DNA of 64,000 bases from Flavobacterium aquiphilum (GCF_027111335.1 NZ_CP114288.1:124001-188000); one strand, 5' to 3'; shown: positions 43,467 to 53,379, counted from the first letter of the stretch. The notes: generated by a model not told the origin, from the letters alone. Numbers and translations: made by a program.

Positions 43467-45416
43467 TTACTTGCTCACTTTATATTTTTCGTTCGCCGTT
43501 AACATCTCCCAATTATCGGTTCTGAAAGGGGAAGCTGGAAATTTTTCTTTATTGAAAAGATTGATTTCCGTATCGTCGTCTGCCCAACCATAATGAACGG
43601 CAACCGGATTAGGAACGCTTTCGCATGAAACGATTACTTTATTGTCTTTGATTATCGCTTTCGCAGAATAAAAAACCTTATCGGCACCGGCAATTTCAAA
43701 TCCTTTCAAACTCTCTGAATTATCAGAAGCTGATAATCCGCTGCCAATGTTACTAAAAGAAAGAAGTATTTGATTCCCTTTAATCTCCATCGATTTATAC
43801 ATTGGCCCACTGTAAACCATTTTCTTTCTGTAAACATTATTCAGGGCAATTGCCGCCAAACGTTTACCAACATCCTGTTTGTTTGTGGGATGAATGTCTT
43901 TTGCATTTCCAATATCAGTCGTTACAGCCATTCCGGTATTTGGTAATTGCAGTGTCTGGGTTTGCGCTTCACGAAGTTCAGCCCAACGGCTTCCTACTTT
44001 ACTGTTTCCGTTAAACTCATTATAAGTCGATAACTGAACAAAGTAAAAAGGGAAATTACCTTGATTCCATTTGCTTCTCCAATCATTTATCATCAAAGGG
44101 AATGCTTTTTTATATTGATTGGCTCTCCAAACATTGGCTTCTCCCTGATACCATAAAACTCCTTGAAAAGCATACGGAATTAAAGGATTCACCATCGCAT
44201 TATACAATAACGAAGGATAAGTGTTTGGCGAAATGGAAATTTTCACTTGTACTACATTAAATTTCCAAAGACCTTCAAGCGGCAAATTTGAATCTTTAAA
44301 ATCAATTCTCAAATCGGCTGGATCGCCATAAATTCCGCCACCTCCGGTATAATCGGCAATGCGGACTGCTATTACGTTTTTACCTTCTTTTAAAACATTT
44401 TCGGGAATCTTATAAATTCTTTGCTTGTCCCAAAGATTATTTGTTCCAACCAAAACCCCGTTAACATACGTTTGATCTTCATCATCAACTTTGGACAAAT
44501 ATAAAACGGCTTCTTTTTTTGCTTGCTCAGCAGAAAGCACTATTGTTTTTCGCATCCAGACAACACCATCAATATTACCTAATTGCTGATTTTCCCATAA
44601 AGAAGGCACCTTTATTTCGGGCCATTTAGTATCCTGAAAATTTGGATCTTTAAACTGATCTTCATTTTCCATTGAAACATCAAAACCTTGTATTTTATTG
44701 ATGTTGTCCAAAACTGATTTTTGATACACTTCAAATGCAGCCTGCATATCCACTTGGGGGACATTGGCAATCATATCTTTGAAGTAATCGCTTTTTTCAA
44801 ATGCCTGGCGACTGGTCCAGGTCTCCACACAAGTTCCTCCCCAAGAAGTATTAATTATTCCGATTGGGATTTTTAATTCGGCATATAATTTCTTGGCAAA
44901 ATAATAGCCTACTGCCGTAAAATTGCCAACAGTTTCTTTACCGCAAACTTCCCATTTCCCTTGTTTTAAATCTAATTTTGGAGTACCACTCATATCTTGG
45001 GCTACACCAAAATGACGAATCATTGGATAATTAGAATCGTTAATTTCTTCAGTAGCATTCATTGTTTTGAAAACCTGAAATTCCATATTGGATTGTCCGC
45101 TGCAAATCCAAACTTCACCAACTAAGACATTGGCAATGACGATTTTATTTTTACCGGTAATAATCAATTCAAAAGGGCCGCCCGCTTTTTCAGCATCCAG
45201 TTTAATCATCCATTTTCCGTTTTTATCGGCAATAATGGATTTCGTCTGTTTATTAAAATGGACTTCGACTTTTTCATTGGCGTCAGCCCAACCCCAAATC
45301 GGGATTGGCTTGTTGCGCTGCAAAACCATTCCGTCAGAGAACAGCAAAGGCATTCGGACATTGGCATTAACCATTGCGCCAAAAATCAGAAAAAGAAATA
45401 TGATACTTTTTTTCAT
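43467..45416 (-). CDS. Carbohydrate acetylesterase (sialate O-acetylesterase-like, SGNH fold)
   Basis: A 649-residue exported protein (signal peptide MKKSIIFLFLIFGAMVNA). It begins with the family motif MPLLFSDGMVLQRNKPIPIWGWA and has the nucleophile Ser at about 109 (CSGQSNMEF), the oxyanion-region GVLWYQGEANVWRA near 425, and His at about 509 (IHPTNKQDVG). Residues ~255-370 are an inserted beta-sandwich, like that of GH2 enzymes (VDDEDQTYVNGVLVG), within the hydrolase. Proteins of this type remove O-acetyl groups from plant polysaccharides as well as sialic acids. In this locus, O-acetylated galactosyl residues of xyloglucan are the likely target. Confidence 0.87.
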   Translation of the reverse strand: MKKSIIFLFLIFGAMVNANVRMPLLFSDGMVLQRNKPIPIWGWADANEKVEVHFNKQTKSIIADKNGKWMIKLDAEKAGGPFELIITGKNKIVIANVLVGEVWICSGQSNMEFQVFKTMNATEEINDSNYPMIRHFGVAQDMSGTPKLDLKQGKWEVCGKETVGNFTAVGYYFAKKLYAELKIPIGIINTSWGGTCVETWTSRQAFEKSDYFKDMIANVPQVDMQAAFEVYQKSVLDNINKIQGFDVSMENEDQFKDPNFQDTKWPEIKVPSLWENQQLGNIDGVVWMRKTIVLSAEQAKKEAVLYLSKVDDEDQTYVNGVLVGTNNLWDKQRIYKIPENVLKEGKNVIAVRIADYTGGGGIYGDPADLRIDFKDSNLPLEGLWKFNVVQVKISISPNTYPSLLYNAMVNPLIPYAFQGVLWYQGEANVWRANQYKKAFPLMINDWRSKWNQGNFPFYFVQLSTYNEFNGNSKVGSRWAELREAQTQTLQLPNTGMAVTTDIGNAKDIHPTNKQDVGKRLAAIALNNVYRKKMVYSGPMYKSMEIKGNQILLSFSNIGSGLSASDNSESLKGFEIAGADKVFYSAKAIIKDNKVIVSCESVPNPVAVHYGWADDDTEINLFNKEKFPASPFRTDNWEMLTANEKYKVSK

Positions 45417-45422
45417 TCTTTC

Positions 45423-45521
45423 AGAGTTTCTAAGTTATTGAGATACTAAGTTGCTAAGACTCTAAAATACTAAGAATTAAAAAAACTTAGGACCTCAGAA
45501 TCTCAGCAACTTAGAAACTTT
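45423..45521. repeat. Imperfect 28-bp inverted repeat between acetylesterase and GH5 genes
   Basis: 45423-45450 (AGAGTTTCTAAGTTATTGAG and on) and 45494-45521 (ending GCAACTTAGAAACTTT) are reverse complements with about four mismatches. Between them are further copies of the word TACTAAG/CTTAG. This CTAAGTT-type sequence is characteristic of dispersed intergenic elements in flavobacteria. In the transcript it would form a large hairpin. Confidence 0.65.
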
Positions 45522-45525
45522 AAAA

Positions 45526-47028
45526 TTATTTCAATCCGTCTTGCAAAGCTGTCAATGCCTGTTGATCATAAACGGTATTATTGGTTCTATTGAACAAAGA
45601 CATAGTGTTTGTACCCAAATTTCCAGCATCCCAGTAAAAAGGCAACATCCCATTGGCTTTGGCTTGTTTTACAACCGTCTTTAAAAAATATGCTCTTGAA
45701 TTAAGATGCAAAGTCAAGGCATCTCCAGTCAAATCACGTCTAATGGCGCCAAACTCCCCTAATACAACAGGAATTCCTTTATCTACAAACTGCGATTTCA
45801 TTGATTTGAAAAATTTTTCTAAATCGGCTTCTTCACCCCATGTTGGATTTCGAGTTAAATCAGTTGTGGAGTGATTAGTCGCTCCCCAATAATAAAACAT
45901 TTTTCCCCAATCGGCATCTTTATCCATAAGGCAAAATTGATATGGCGTATAATAATGCACCTCAACCATCATTTTATTAGCAACATTATCCGTTGGCAAA
46001 GTCAGCATCAATTTATTTGTTTTCTCGATATCTGTTGTTGGTCCTTGAATAATCAGAGTACGATATGCATTTTTACCTCCCGTTGAACGAACTGCGTCTA
46101 TGAAGGTTTGGTGATAAGATGTTAAAACCGACATTTGAGTTGCATTATCTACGTTTGGTTCATTGGCACTTGCAAAAAGCAAATGTTCATCAAAACCACG
46201 CAAATTGGTCGCTATTTGTTCCCAAAACGCTTTTTGTTTAGCATTGTTTTCTATTTTTTTGGCTTCGGTAACATTGTTTTCCAACCAACCACCGTCCCAG
46301 TGGATATTAACGATAACGTACATATCGTTATCGACGCAATACTGAACAACTTCTTTTACTCTGTTCAGCCAATCCGCTTTGATTTGAGCAGTAGTAGTAT
46401 TGGCTAAATATTGATTCCAAGAACATGGGATACGAATCGCATTGAAACCATTTGCTTTGACCAAATCAATCAATGCTTTAGTAACTTTTGGATTTCCCCA
46501 AGCGGTTTCACCTCCAGTAGCTTCGAGCGTATTACCAATATTCCAACCCAATTTAATTTTTGCTGCCAAGTCGGTTGCACTATTAGCCATTCCGGTTGCA
46601 TCAGCCGGGAGAGGATTTGTATTATAACTTGGGTATAAAGGTGCAACAACTATCACACCAAGTTGAGAAATTAAAACTTGTACCGATGCTGCTTCAGTTG
46701 AACTTACGGTTACTACTGCTGATCGCGATGAAGTGGATGCATTCGCTAACGCTTTAATACTTATCGTTACAGTTCCCGAACCTGAAGTCTGGCTCAACTG
46801 GATCCAACTCGCATCCGATGAGCTAACCGACCAAGAGCTAACAGTTCCTGAAATCTTAACGCTGGTTGTATTTTCATTACTATCAAAATCAATTTTGCTA
46901 GTATCAACCGTTAGTGTTTTCGCAGCAGGCTTCGGTTCTTCAGTACCCGAATCGGAACTGCAAGCCCAAATTCCAAGGGATACTGAGCATAAAAGAATGC
47001 TCAATATCCGATTAATTACTTTTTTCAT
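45526..47028 (-). CDS. GH5 endo-glucanase lipoprotein with BACON domain
   Basis: A 500-residue surface lipoprotein. I start at 47028 (MKKVINRILSILLCSVSLGI), rejecting an upstream ATG, because this gives a lipoprotein signal ending in WACSS. A BACON domain (about residues 38-125, WSVSSSDASWIQLSQTSGSG and VQVLISQLG) precedes the GH5 barrel. Catalytic residues: acid/base Glu at about 290 (FASANEPNVDN) and nucleophile Glu at about 425 (VVLGEFGAIRR); also IRIPCSWNQYL. The lipid anchor, BACON and GH5 (subfamily 4-like) are the arrangement of the endo-xyloglucanase in known Bacteroides xyloglucan loci, which makes the first cuts at the cell surface. Confidence 0.9.
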   Translation of the reverse strand: MKKVINRILSILLCSVSLGIWACSSDSGTEEPKPAAKTLTVDTSKIDFDSNENTTSVKISGTVSSWSVSSSDASWIQLSQTSGSGTVTISIKALANASTSSRSAVVTVSSTEAASVQVLISQLGVIVVAPLYPSYNTNPLPADATGMANSATDLAAKIKLGWNIGNTLEATGGETAWGNPKVTKALIDLVKANGFNAIRIPCSWNQYLANTTTAQIKADWLNRVKEVVQYCVDNDMYVIVNIHWDGGWLENNVTEAKKIENNAKQKAFWEQIATNLRGFDEHLLFASANEPNVDNATQMSVLTSYHQTFIDAVRSTGGKNAYRTLIIQGPTTDIEKTNKLMLTLPTDNVANKMMVEVHYYTPYQFCLMDKDADWGKMFYYWGATNHSTTDLTRNPTWGEEADLEKFFKSMKSQFVDKGIPVVLGEFGAIRRDLTGDALTLHLNSRAYFLKTVVKQAKANGMLPFYWDAGNLGTNTMSLFNRTNNTVYDQQALTALQDGLK

Positions 47029-47157
47029 TTTTTTGGTTTTGGTTTTTTGTTTGGTTTTTTTGGTTATTCCATAGTCAACACCAAAATTGAGGGCTGGCAA
47101 TGGAATTATGCTTTAAGTAATTTTTCAGTAATCAACCACATTAGGCATATCGATTGC

Positions 47158-49392
47158 TTATTTGATAGTTACAATAACTTCTTTCTTAATATCACGTGAA
47201 GAACTTCCTAGTTTCAACTTATAGTTCCCAGGCTCCACTGTCCATTTTTTGGCCTCGGCATTATAATAAGCCAACTCTGCTACTGGAACTTTAATCGTTA
47301 CCGTTTCCCATTTTCCAGCTTTGACCAATACTTTTTCAAAGCCTTTCAACTCTTGTGCAGCGCGAGTAATTTTGGAATCCGATTTAGACGCATACAATTG
47401 AACTACTTCTTTACCATCCACTTTTCCTGCATTTTTAACCGTTACAGAAACTGAAATTGTTTCATCAGTAGCGTATTCTTTTTTATCTGTTTTGGCATTA
47501 TCGAAAGCAAATGTGGTATAAGACAACCCATAGCCAAATGGATAAAGGGGCTCAATCTTTTTGGTATCAAACCAACGGTAACCTACCAAAATTCCTTCGG
47601 CATAATTTACGGTTTTCCCGCCAGGGAAGCTGTTGGTGGCATGAGCTGGTGAATCCATTATGTTTTTTGGCATTGTCCAAGGCAATTTACCTGAAGGGTT
47701 TGTTTTTCCCAACAATACATCTGCCAAGGCATTTCCTCCTTCGGAACCATTGAACCAGCTCCATACCAAGGCTTTATTTTTTTTGCTAATAGCGTCAATA
47801 TCAAAAGGGGCTCCTGCAATGATAACAACGATCGTATTTGGATTGACCGCCCTAACTTTATCAATCAATTCTTCTTGTCCAAACGGCAACTTCAAGTTTC
47901 TGCGATCGGAAGCTTCGGTTTCGTAATCACGGTTGGAACCTGCAAAAACAATTGCCATATCTGAATTCTTGGCTGCCTCAATGGCCTCTTCCAATTTGCT
48001 TGGATCTAACTGGTCGATTGTTACTGGACCGTTCATGGTTATATCCCCCATATTTCCCTTGTTTTTTACTTCATAACGTTCCAAATAACCTTCGGCATAA
48101 TTGATTTTGATAGAACTAGGCAATCTGTTTTTCAAACCTTCCAAAGGCGTAATTTCTCTTTTGGTTTTTACACCAGCGCCAAATCCGCCCAAAGCATTTT
48201 TCTTGGTTGCATTGTTACCAATCACCGCAATGGATTTTATTCGATTCAATTTTAAAGGCAAGGCGTTGCCTTCGTTTTTCAACAACACCACTGCTTCCGA
48301 AGCAATTTTGTAGGTATCCTGATAATGTGCTTCAGTGGCAATGCTGCCTTTCACACGGTCTTCGCCTCCCATCGCTTTTACTTGAAATAAAACACCTAAT
48401 ATTCTTTTGACATGTTTGTCAATTTCTGTTTCCGAGATTTCGCCCGCCTTGACAGCGGCAATTAGTTTGTCGGCCAAGAAAAATTCATTGAACGGTTTTG
48501 GTGTTCCCATTTCGATGTCCAATCCGTTTTTCAATGATTTTACTGTCGAATGAACAGCAGCCCAATCAGAAACGACTACACCTTTAAACCCCCATTCGTC
48601 ACGTAAAATGGTATTCAGCATATAATCGTTCTCGCATAAATAATCTCCCCTTAACTTGTTATAAGCTCCCATTACCGCATACGATTTTGCCTCTTTTACG
48701 GCAGCTTCAAAGGCAGGCAAATATATTTCCCGCAGGGTTCGTTCATCCATTTGAACGTCATAAATATCACGATTCGTTTCTTGGTTATTGGCAGCAAAGT
48801 GTTTAACACAAGCCATAACATCGTTGTTTTGAAGTCCAACAATCAATGGTACTGCAATTTTTTTGTTCAAAAAAGGGTCTTCCGACATATATTCGTAAGT
48901 TCGTCCTCCCAATGGAGTTCTCACAATATTGATGGCTGGCGAAAGCAACATGTCTTTGTCCCGGGCGCGCAATTCCTGCCCCACACTATTTCCGAAGGTA
49001 TAAGCCATTTTTGCGTCCCAAGTTGCAGCCAAAGCTCCCGAAGCTGGATAATAAGTGGCAAAATCATTTGTCCATCCTGCTGCCGACCAGTTGTCACGAG
49101 AAATTTCTTCTCGAACACCCAAAGGTCCATCAGCCATTTTTAATTCTGGAATTCCCAATCGTTTTACACCTCCTGTTGCAAACATGCTGTTACCATGTAG
49201 CATACCAATTTTTTCTTCCAAAGTCATTTGGGCGACTAATTGGTCTATTTTTGCATCATATTTTGAACTCAAAGATTTTACAGGTTGGCTCGTATTTAAC
49301 AAATTCATATTGTTAATTGTTTGGGAATTAGCACTGTATTCCATGAACAGTAACATCGAAAAAAAGGATAATTTGATTATTTTATTTTTCAT
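47158..49392 (-). CDS. GH3 beta-glucosidase
   Basis: A 744-residue exported enzyme (signal peptide ending YSANSQ) with the three-domain GH3 structure: TIM-like barrel, alpha/beta sandwich and C-terminal fibronectin-III-like domain (VTVKNAGKVDGKEVVQLYAS). The nucleophile Asp is at about 276 (GVVVSDWAAVH); KMADGPLGVR and KHFAANNQETNR are substrate-site motifs. It releases glucose from the ends of xyloglucan oligosaccharides after side-chain removal, presumably in the periplasm. 30 bases after the GH39 stop. Confidence 0.92.
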   Translation of the reverse strand: MKNKIIKLSFFSMLLFMEYSANSQTINNMNLLNTSQPVKSLSSKYDAKIDQLVAQMTLEEKIGMLHGNSMFATGGVKRLGIPELKMADGPLGVREEISRDNWSAAGWTNDFATYYPASGALAATWDAKMAYTFGNSVGQELRARDKDMLLSPAINIVRTPLGGRTYEYMSEDPFLNKKIAVPLIVGLQNNDVMACVKHFAANNQETNRDIYDVQMDERTLREIYLPAFEAAVKEAKSYAVMGAYNKLRGDYLCENDYMLNTILRDEWGFKGVVVSDWAAVHSTVKSLKNGLDIEMGTPKPFNEFFLADKLIAAVKAGEISETEIDKHVKRILGVLFQVKAMGGEDRVKGSIATEAHYQDTYKIASEAVVLLKNEGNALPLKLNRIKSIAVIGNNATKKNALGGFGAGVKTKREITPLEGLKNRLPSSIKINYAEGYLERYEVKNKGNMGDITMNGPVTIDQLDPSKLEEAIEAAKNSDMAIVFAGSNRDYETEASDRRNLKLPFGQEELIDKVRAVNPNTIVVIIAGAPFDIDAISKKNKALVWSWFNGSEGGNALADVLLGKTNPSGKLPWTMPKNIMDSPAHATNSFPGGKTVNYAEGILVGYRWFDTKKIEPLYPFGYGLSYTTFAFDNAKTDKKEYATDETISVSVTVKNAGKVDGKEVVQLYASKSDSKITRAAQELKGFEKVLVKAGKWETVTIKVPVAELAYYNAEAKKWTVEPGNYKLKLGSSSRDIKKEVIVTIK

Positions 49393-49422
49393 AACAGGTA
49401 ATTTTCGTCTTATTTTTTATAA

Positions 49423-51003
49423 CTATTGCTTTACCAAATTCAGCAAAAGCACATCATTTTCATTTATTTTAAGATCCTTAGTGTAAATGCCTTTTGCATC
49501 TACCGTTATTTTTTCTGTTGCAATCGGTGCTCCGCTATTCTTTTGCTTCAGTGTAGTTACTTGCTGTTGAGAAAGCTGGTTCGGTTTATTCATACCTAAA
49601 TAATCCGTGTAAACGTCATTCGTTTTGTATCCAACTTTGTATATCTCCAAATTATACTTCCCTTTTTGAAGTCCGGTTACTTCAATTTTTACGGTTCCTT
49701 TTGGTTTGGATGGTAAGTCCTTAATGTAATATTGCTGATTGTTTATTGAAGCTTCAGGGAGCGTATGAGTGAAATCCCAAAACAACAACTGAATATCCCC
49801 TTTTGCGTTTTTTGTTGCCCAAGAGGCAGTATCTTTATTTTGAAGTTCTGTTTCCCCTAATTTATTCAAAAGATAGTACGAGAAATAAGCCGGTTTCTTA
49901 ATTCCCTGAGTATTCAGCAATCCGAATCCACCGTGAAAGGGTGTAAATCGCGGTCCTGCTTCTTCGAAAATATCGGTGAAAACCCAATATGACATTGAGT
50001 TTGGTGCATTGCCTACTTGTTTTAATTTTTGCAAAATATAAGCAGCCGAATGGTAACTATCGTGAATTGGATCAGCTGGCGTGTACGAAGAACTCCATTC
50101 TGTATAATGCAATTCCAAATTAGGTTTAGCCGAACTTGAAATTTGCTTGCGCGAATTAATTACATCACCACTAATACTTGACTCTTCTTTATTCAGGACA
50201 GTTCCCGAAGTTCCAAATTCATCTAAAAAACCTTGTTTTACACCGTAAGTATGAGTCGAAATAAAATCCAGCGGGACATTATTTTTATTGCAAAAGTCAA
50301 TAGTTTCCGGTACCCAGGCTGCACCTGCCGTTGCGGGACCTCCCACTTTATAGACTGGATTTACACTTTTGATGGCTTTTGCCGTATAATCATAGAGTTT
50401 GAAATACTCTTCTTGCGTCCCTGTCCAAAACCCAGGCGTCAAATTCGGTTCGTTCCAAACTTCGAAATACCAGGTTTTCACTTCATCAGCTCCATAACGT
50501 TCGGTAAAATGTGTCGTTAAATTGCGGATTAAGTCTTCCCATTTTTTATAATCTTTTGGAGGAGTAACGTTTCCTCTCCACCAAAAAATGGTTTGGTTAC
50601 CGCTTGCCAAAGCCGAAGGCATAAATCCTAATTCCACGAAAGGTTTCATCTTGATACTCAAAAGAAAATCGTACAAAGCATCGATATATTGATAATTGTA
50701 TTCTGGATTTCCTTTACTGTCTTCTTTGTAAACTCCCATATCATCTGTCAATAAACCATGCATCCGAATGTATTTGAAATCGCATTCTTTCTTCACCATT
50801 GTGAGTTGCTGTTGCCAATCGGCACGTAAACCTTCATTGGCACGTCCGGCTCCAACACATTCTTTGAACATCGTGCTCATTTTCCCCGCAGATTTATTGT
50901 AATCGACTTTAATAATCCTGTTTTCAGCATTATTATTTTGTCCAAACAAATTGATATTGATTAAACAAATGAAGGCCAGTGATGTTAGTAAAATTCTTTT
51001 CAT
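49423..51003 (-). CDS. GH39 glycosidase, probably beta-xylosidase-like
   Basis: A 526-residue exported enzyme from ATG 51003 (MKRILLTSLAFICLININLFG); an upstream ATG at 51021 gives an unlikely N-terminus. GH39 signs: acid/base Glu at about 185 (FEVWNEPNLTPGFW), nucleophile Glu at about 302 (LHYTEWSSSY), plus KVGGPATAGAAW and STHTYGV, and a C-terminal beta domain. GH39 includes beta-xylosidases and some other activities. Xyloglucan has alpha- but normally not beta-xylose, so this enzyme suggests action on rare beta-xylosyl side chains, or on arabinosyl groups, or on contaminating xylan. Confidence 0.87.
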   Translation of the reverse strand: MKRILLTSLAFICLININLFGQNNNAENRIIKVDYNKSAGKMSTMFKECVGAGRANEGLRADWQQQLTMVKKECDFKYIRMHGLLTDDMGVYKEDSKGNPEYNYQYIDALYDFLLSIKMKPFVELGFMPSALASGNQTIFWWRGNVTPPKDYKKWEDLIRNLTTHFTERYGADEVKTWYFEVWNEPNLTPGFWTGTQEEYFKLYDYTAKAIKSVNPVYKVGGPATAGAAWVPETIDFCNKNNVPLDFISTHTYGVKQGFLDEFGTSGTVLNKEESSISGDVINSRKQISSSAKPNLELHYTEWSSSYTPADPIHDSYHSAAYILQKLKQVGNAPNSMSYWVFTDIFEEAGPRFTPFHGGFGLLNTQGIKKPAYFSYYLLNKLGETELQNKDTASWATKNAKGDIQLLFWDFTHTLPEASINNQQYYIKDLPSKPKGTVKIEVTGLQKGKYNLEIYKVGYKTNDVYTDYLGMNKPNQLSQQQVTTLKQKNSGAPIATEKITVDAKGIYTKDLKINENDVLLLNLVKQ

Positions 51004-51095
51004 GAAAATGATATTTGCCATTTGATTTTTTATCCTTCCAGGTTTTGAAAACCTGTAAATATTCTATTTTTAGATAACATTTATTCCATATCGCA

Positions 51096-51197
51096 TGTCA
51101 TTCCGACGGAGGAGGAATCTCCGCTAGCAATTCCGCAATCATAATCTCCAATCTTTGTCGAGTTTCTAACGGAGATTCCTCCTCCGTCGGAATGACA
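51096..51197. repeat. 28-bp perfect inverted repeat (REP-like) between GH97 and GH39
   Basis: The 28 bases at 51096-51123 (TGTCATTCCGACGGAGGAGG, then AATCTCCG) are the exact reverse complement of 51170-51197, with a 46-base loop in which TAG (51125-51127) and CTA (51166-51168) pair further. It is GC-rich compared with its surroundings. Sequences with GTCATTCCGACG are, as far as I know, widespread between genes of flavobacteria and relatives. Confidence 0.85.
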
Positions 51198-51290
51198 AAC
51201 TGGGCGTAAGACCTATGGAATCTAACTAATTAAACTCTTCCAAATACCTAACAGGCTTTAAAAACCTATCGGATTTAAAATGTCCACAGA

Positions 51291-53294
51291 TTATAATTTT
51301 TTGAATCTAACAGCTGTTCCGCCAGCGCCCCCTAAATGCAATTTCAATACATCTGAAGCTTTCACGGTTTTCTTAGAAATCGCAACTGCAGATGGATTGT
51401 GTGTTTCGTCAGTACCTTCGGCATCGGCATAAATCTGTGCCTCGTAAGTCGCTTTAGAATCTAAAAATGTCAATGGAACTGATATGTCCCTCGCCTTTTC
51501 ATTAGTCATACTTCCCAAATACCAATCGTCACTGTTTCTGTCTTTACGGGCAGTTGTGATGTATTGTCCAATTTCGGCATTCAACACTTTAGTATCTGTC
51601 CAATCCGTTGGAACGTCTTTCAGGAATTGGAAAGCGGGTACTGCATAATTTTCAGGAAGGTCGGCCAACATTTGAATTGGCGAATAAAAACATACATACA
51701 TTGCCAATTGTTGTGCCGTTGTTCCGTGTACTCTTTTTCCAGGATATCCTTGTTTGATTTCTACGTCTAAAACTCCAGGAGTATAATCCATTGGTCCAGA
51801 CAACATTCTTGTAAAAGGCAAAATAACTACATGATTTGGCGGATTTCCTTCGCTCCAGGCATTGTATTCCTGACCACGAGCGGCTTCTCTTGCTAACATG
51901 TTTGGATAGGTTCTGCGTTCTCCTGTGTCTTTTATTGGTTCATGATAGAAAACGGCCAAATCATATTCGGCAGCTTTTTGCAAAACATATCTGAAATAAT
52001 TCACTCCAAATTGTCCATGGTGCCATTCTTTCATGTTCAATTTTGAACCTACGTGACCAATTTTTACGGTATGGATTCCTAATTTTTTGTACAAGGCAAA
52101 ACCGGCATCGATTTGTTTCATGTAGTTAATCAAGTTCGAACCTGTTTCGTGATAGCCGATAAGTTCTACTCCTTTTTCTTTTCCGTATTCTACTACTTTG
52201 TCCAAGTCGAAATTATCTGCACTTTGAGTGAAGCTGAACATGTGCATTTTGTTTTCATACCAAGCAGGCGTCCAGCCTTTGTTCCAACCTTCGATCAATA
52301 AATGATGTAATCCTTCTTTGGCGGTAAAATCAATATAATCTTTGGCATGATCCGTAGTAGCTCCTTGTTTTTCACCTTCCCAAAAAGTGTATTTTCCGAT
52401 GTGCATGGCCCACCAAATTCCGAAATATTTAAATGGTTTTACATAAGATGGATTTCCTAATTTATTTGGTTCGTTAAGGTTTAGGATTAAATAGGATTCA
52501 ATTAAATCGCCTGCATTTTCTCCAATCTGAAGTGTTCTCCAAGAAGAAGTGAAGGTATCTTTTACTCTTACTTTTACACCATCCGCCCACGGCACTAAAT
52601 CCGTTTTCAGTTGTGTTCCTGTATTGTTTACCAATGTTGTACTTGCATAATCGATTAGATTGGCTTCGTGAAAACTGAGTTTCAATCCACTTTTGCTTTC
52701 CACTGTTAATGGAGTATGAACAGTATCTAAAGTGCTAACCGGAGAATCTTTATATAAATATTCGTAACGGTTTTCCTTGTATGCAGGAATCCACCACGCT
52801 TTTCCGTCTTCTTTCAGGTTGAAAGTTGTTTTTTCATCCATGATAAAAATACTGTCTTTGGTTCCTTGTTTTGGGTACACATATCTAAAAGCAATTCCAT
52901 CATCGTATGCACGAAACTGAATTTCCAATTTTCGCTTTTCGGCATTTTTCTGTTGCAACTTCACCACCATTTGGTTGTAGTGATTTCTTATTTTTTTCTT
53001 TTCTCCCCAAACCTGTTGCCATGTCTCGTCGAAAGTAGAATTCTCAACTTTTACAACGTCAAAATTTTTGCTAAAATCTTCATTATTCTTTAGCATAAAA
53101 CCCATATCAGATGGTGTAATCACTTGGATTTTTCCGTGATTAACCGAATATTTCGGAGCATTGTCAACCAATTGGAACTGGATTTTATTTTTCCCTTCGG
53201 GAGAAGCCACTTCGTAGGTTTTTGTTTTTTTGCCTTGAGCATTACCTATACTAATGGACAGTAAAAGTGCTGGAAGTATTAATTTCTTTATCAT
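51291..53294 (-). CDS. GH97 glycosidase, inverting (SusB-like) type
   Basis: A 667-residue exported enzyme, start 53294 (MIKKLILPALLLSISIGNA; 53297 is equivalent). GH97 features: N-terminal beta-super-sandwich, then a barrel with IWWAMHIGKYTFWEG, HHLLIEGWNKGW, FYHEPIKDTGERRTYPN (Glu near 452), and LPFTRMLSGPMDYTPG. Where retaining GH97 alpha-galactosidases have an Asp nucleophile (motif KVDFFD), this protein reads HTVKIGHVGSKLN, with Gly, as in the inverting alpha-glucosidase SusB. So alpha-glucosidase-type chemistry is likelier than alpha-galactosidase. Such an activity is not expected for xyloglucan. Confidence 0.88.
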   Translation of the reverse strand: MIKKLILPALLLSISIGNAQGKKTKTYEVASPEGKNKIQFQLVDNAPKYSVNHGKIQVITPSDMGFMLKNNEDFSKNFDVVKVENSTFDETWQQVWGEKKKIRNHYNQMVVKLQQKNAEKRKLEIQFRAYDDGIAFRYVYPKQGTKDSIFIMDEKTTFNLKEDGKAWWIPAYKENRYEYLYKDSPVSTLDTVHTPLTVESKSGLKLSFHEANLIDYASTTLVNNTGTQLKTDLVPWADGVKVRVKDTFTSSWRTLQIGENAGDLIESYLILNLNEPNKLGNPSYVKPFKYFGIWWAMHIGKYTFWEGEKQGATTDHAKDYIDFTAKEGLHHLLIEGWNKGWTPAWYENKMHMFSFTQSADNFDLDKVVEYGKEKGVELIGYHETGSNLINYMKQIDAGFALYKKLGIHTVKIGHVGSKLNMKEWHHGQFGVNYFRYVLQKAAEYDLAVFYHEPIKDTGERRTYPNMLAREAARGQEYNAWSEGNPPNHVVILPFTRMLSGPMDYTPGVLDVEIKQGYPGKRVHGTTAQQLAMYVCFYSPIQMLADLPENYAVPAFQFLKDVPTDWTDTKVLNAEIGQYITTARKDRNSDDWYLGSMTNEKARDISVPLTFLDSKATYEAQIYADAEGTDETHNPSAVAISKKTVKASDVLKLHLGGAGGTAVRFKKL

Positions 53295-53323
53295 CATTGT
53301 GTTTTTTCGGCAATTCATTATAA

Positions 53324-53360
53324 TTAATCGGGGGTCTAGATTTTCTATAACCCCGATTAA
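53324..53360 (-). promoter_or_regulatory. Hairpin between GH31 and GH97 genes
   Basis: TTAATCGGGG (53324-53333) and CCCCGATTAA (53351-53360) form a perfect 10-bp stem with a 17-base loop in the 85-base gap after GH31. There is no U run on the minus strand, so an mRNA-processing or stability hairpin is likelier than a terminator. Confidence 0.5.
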
Positions 53361-53379
53361 AGAACTAACCTAATTTATC

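Noticed and set aside
45526..47100. Longer GH5 start at 47100
   Set aside because: The extra 24 residues (KKTKQKTKTKK) would precede and destroy the lipoprotein signal; ATG 47028 is right.
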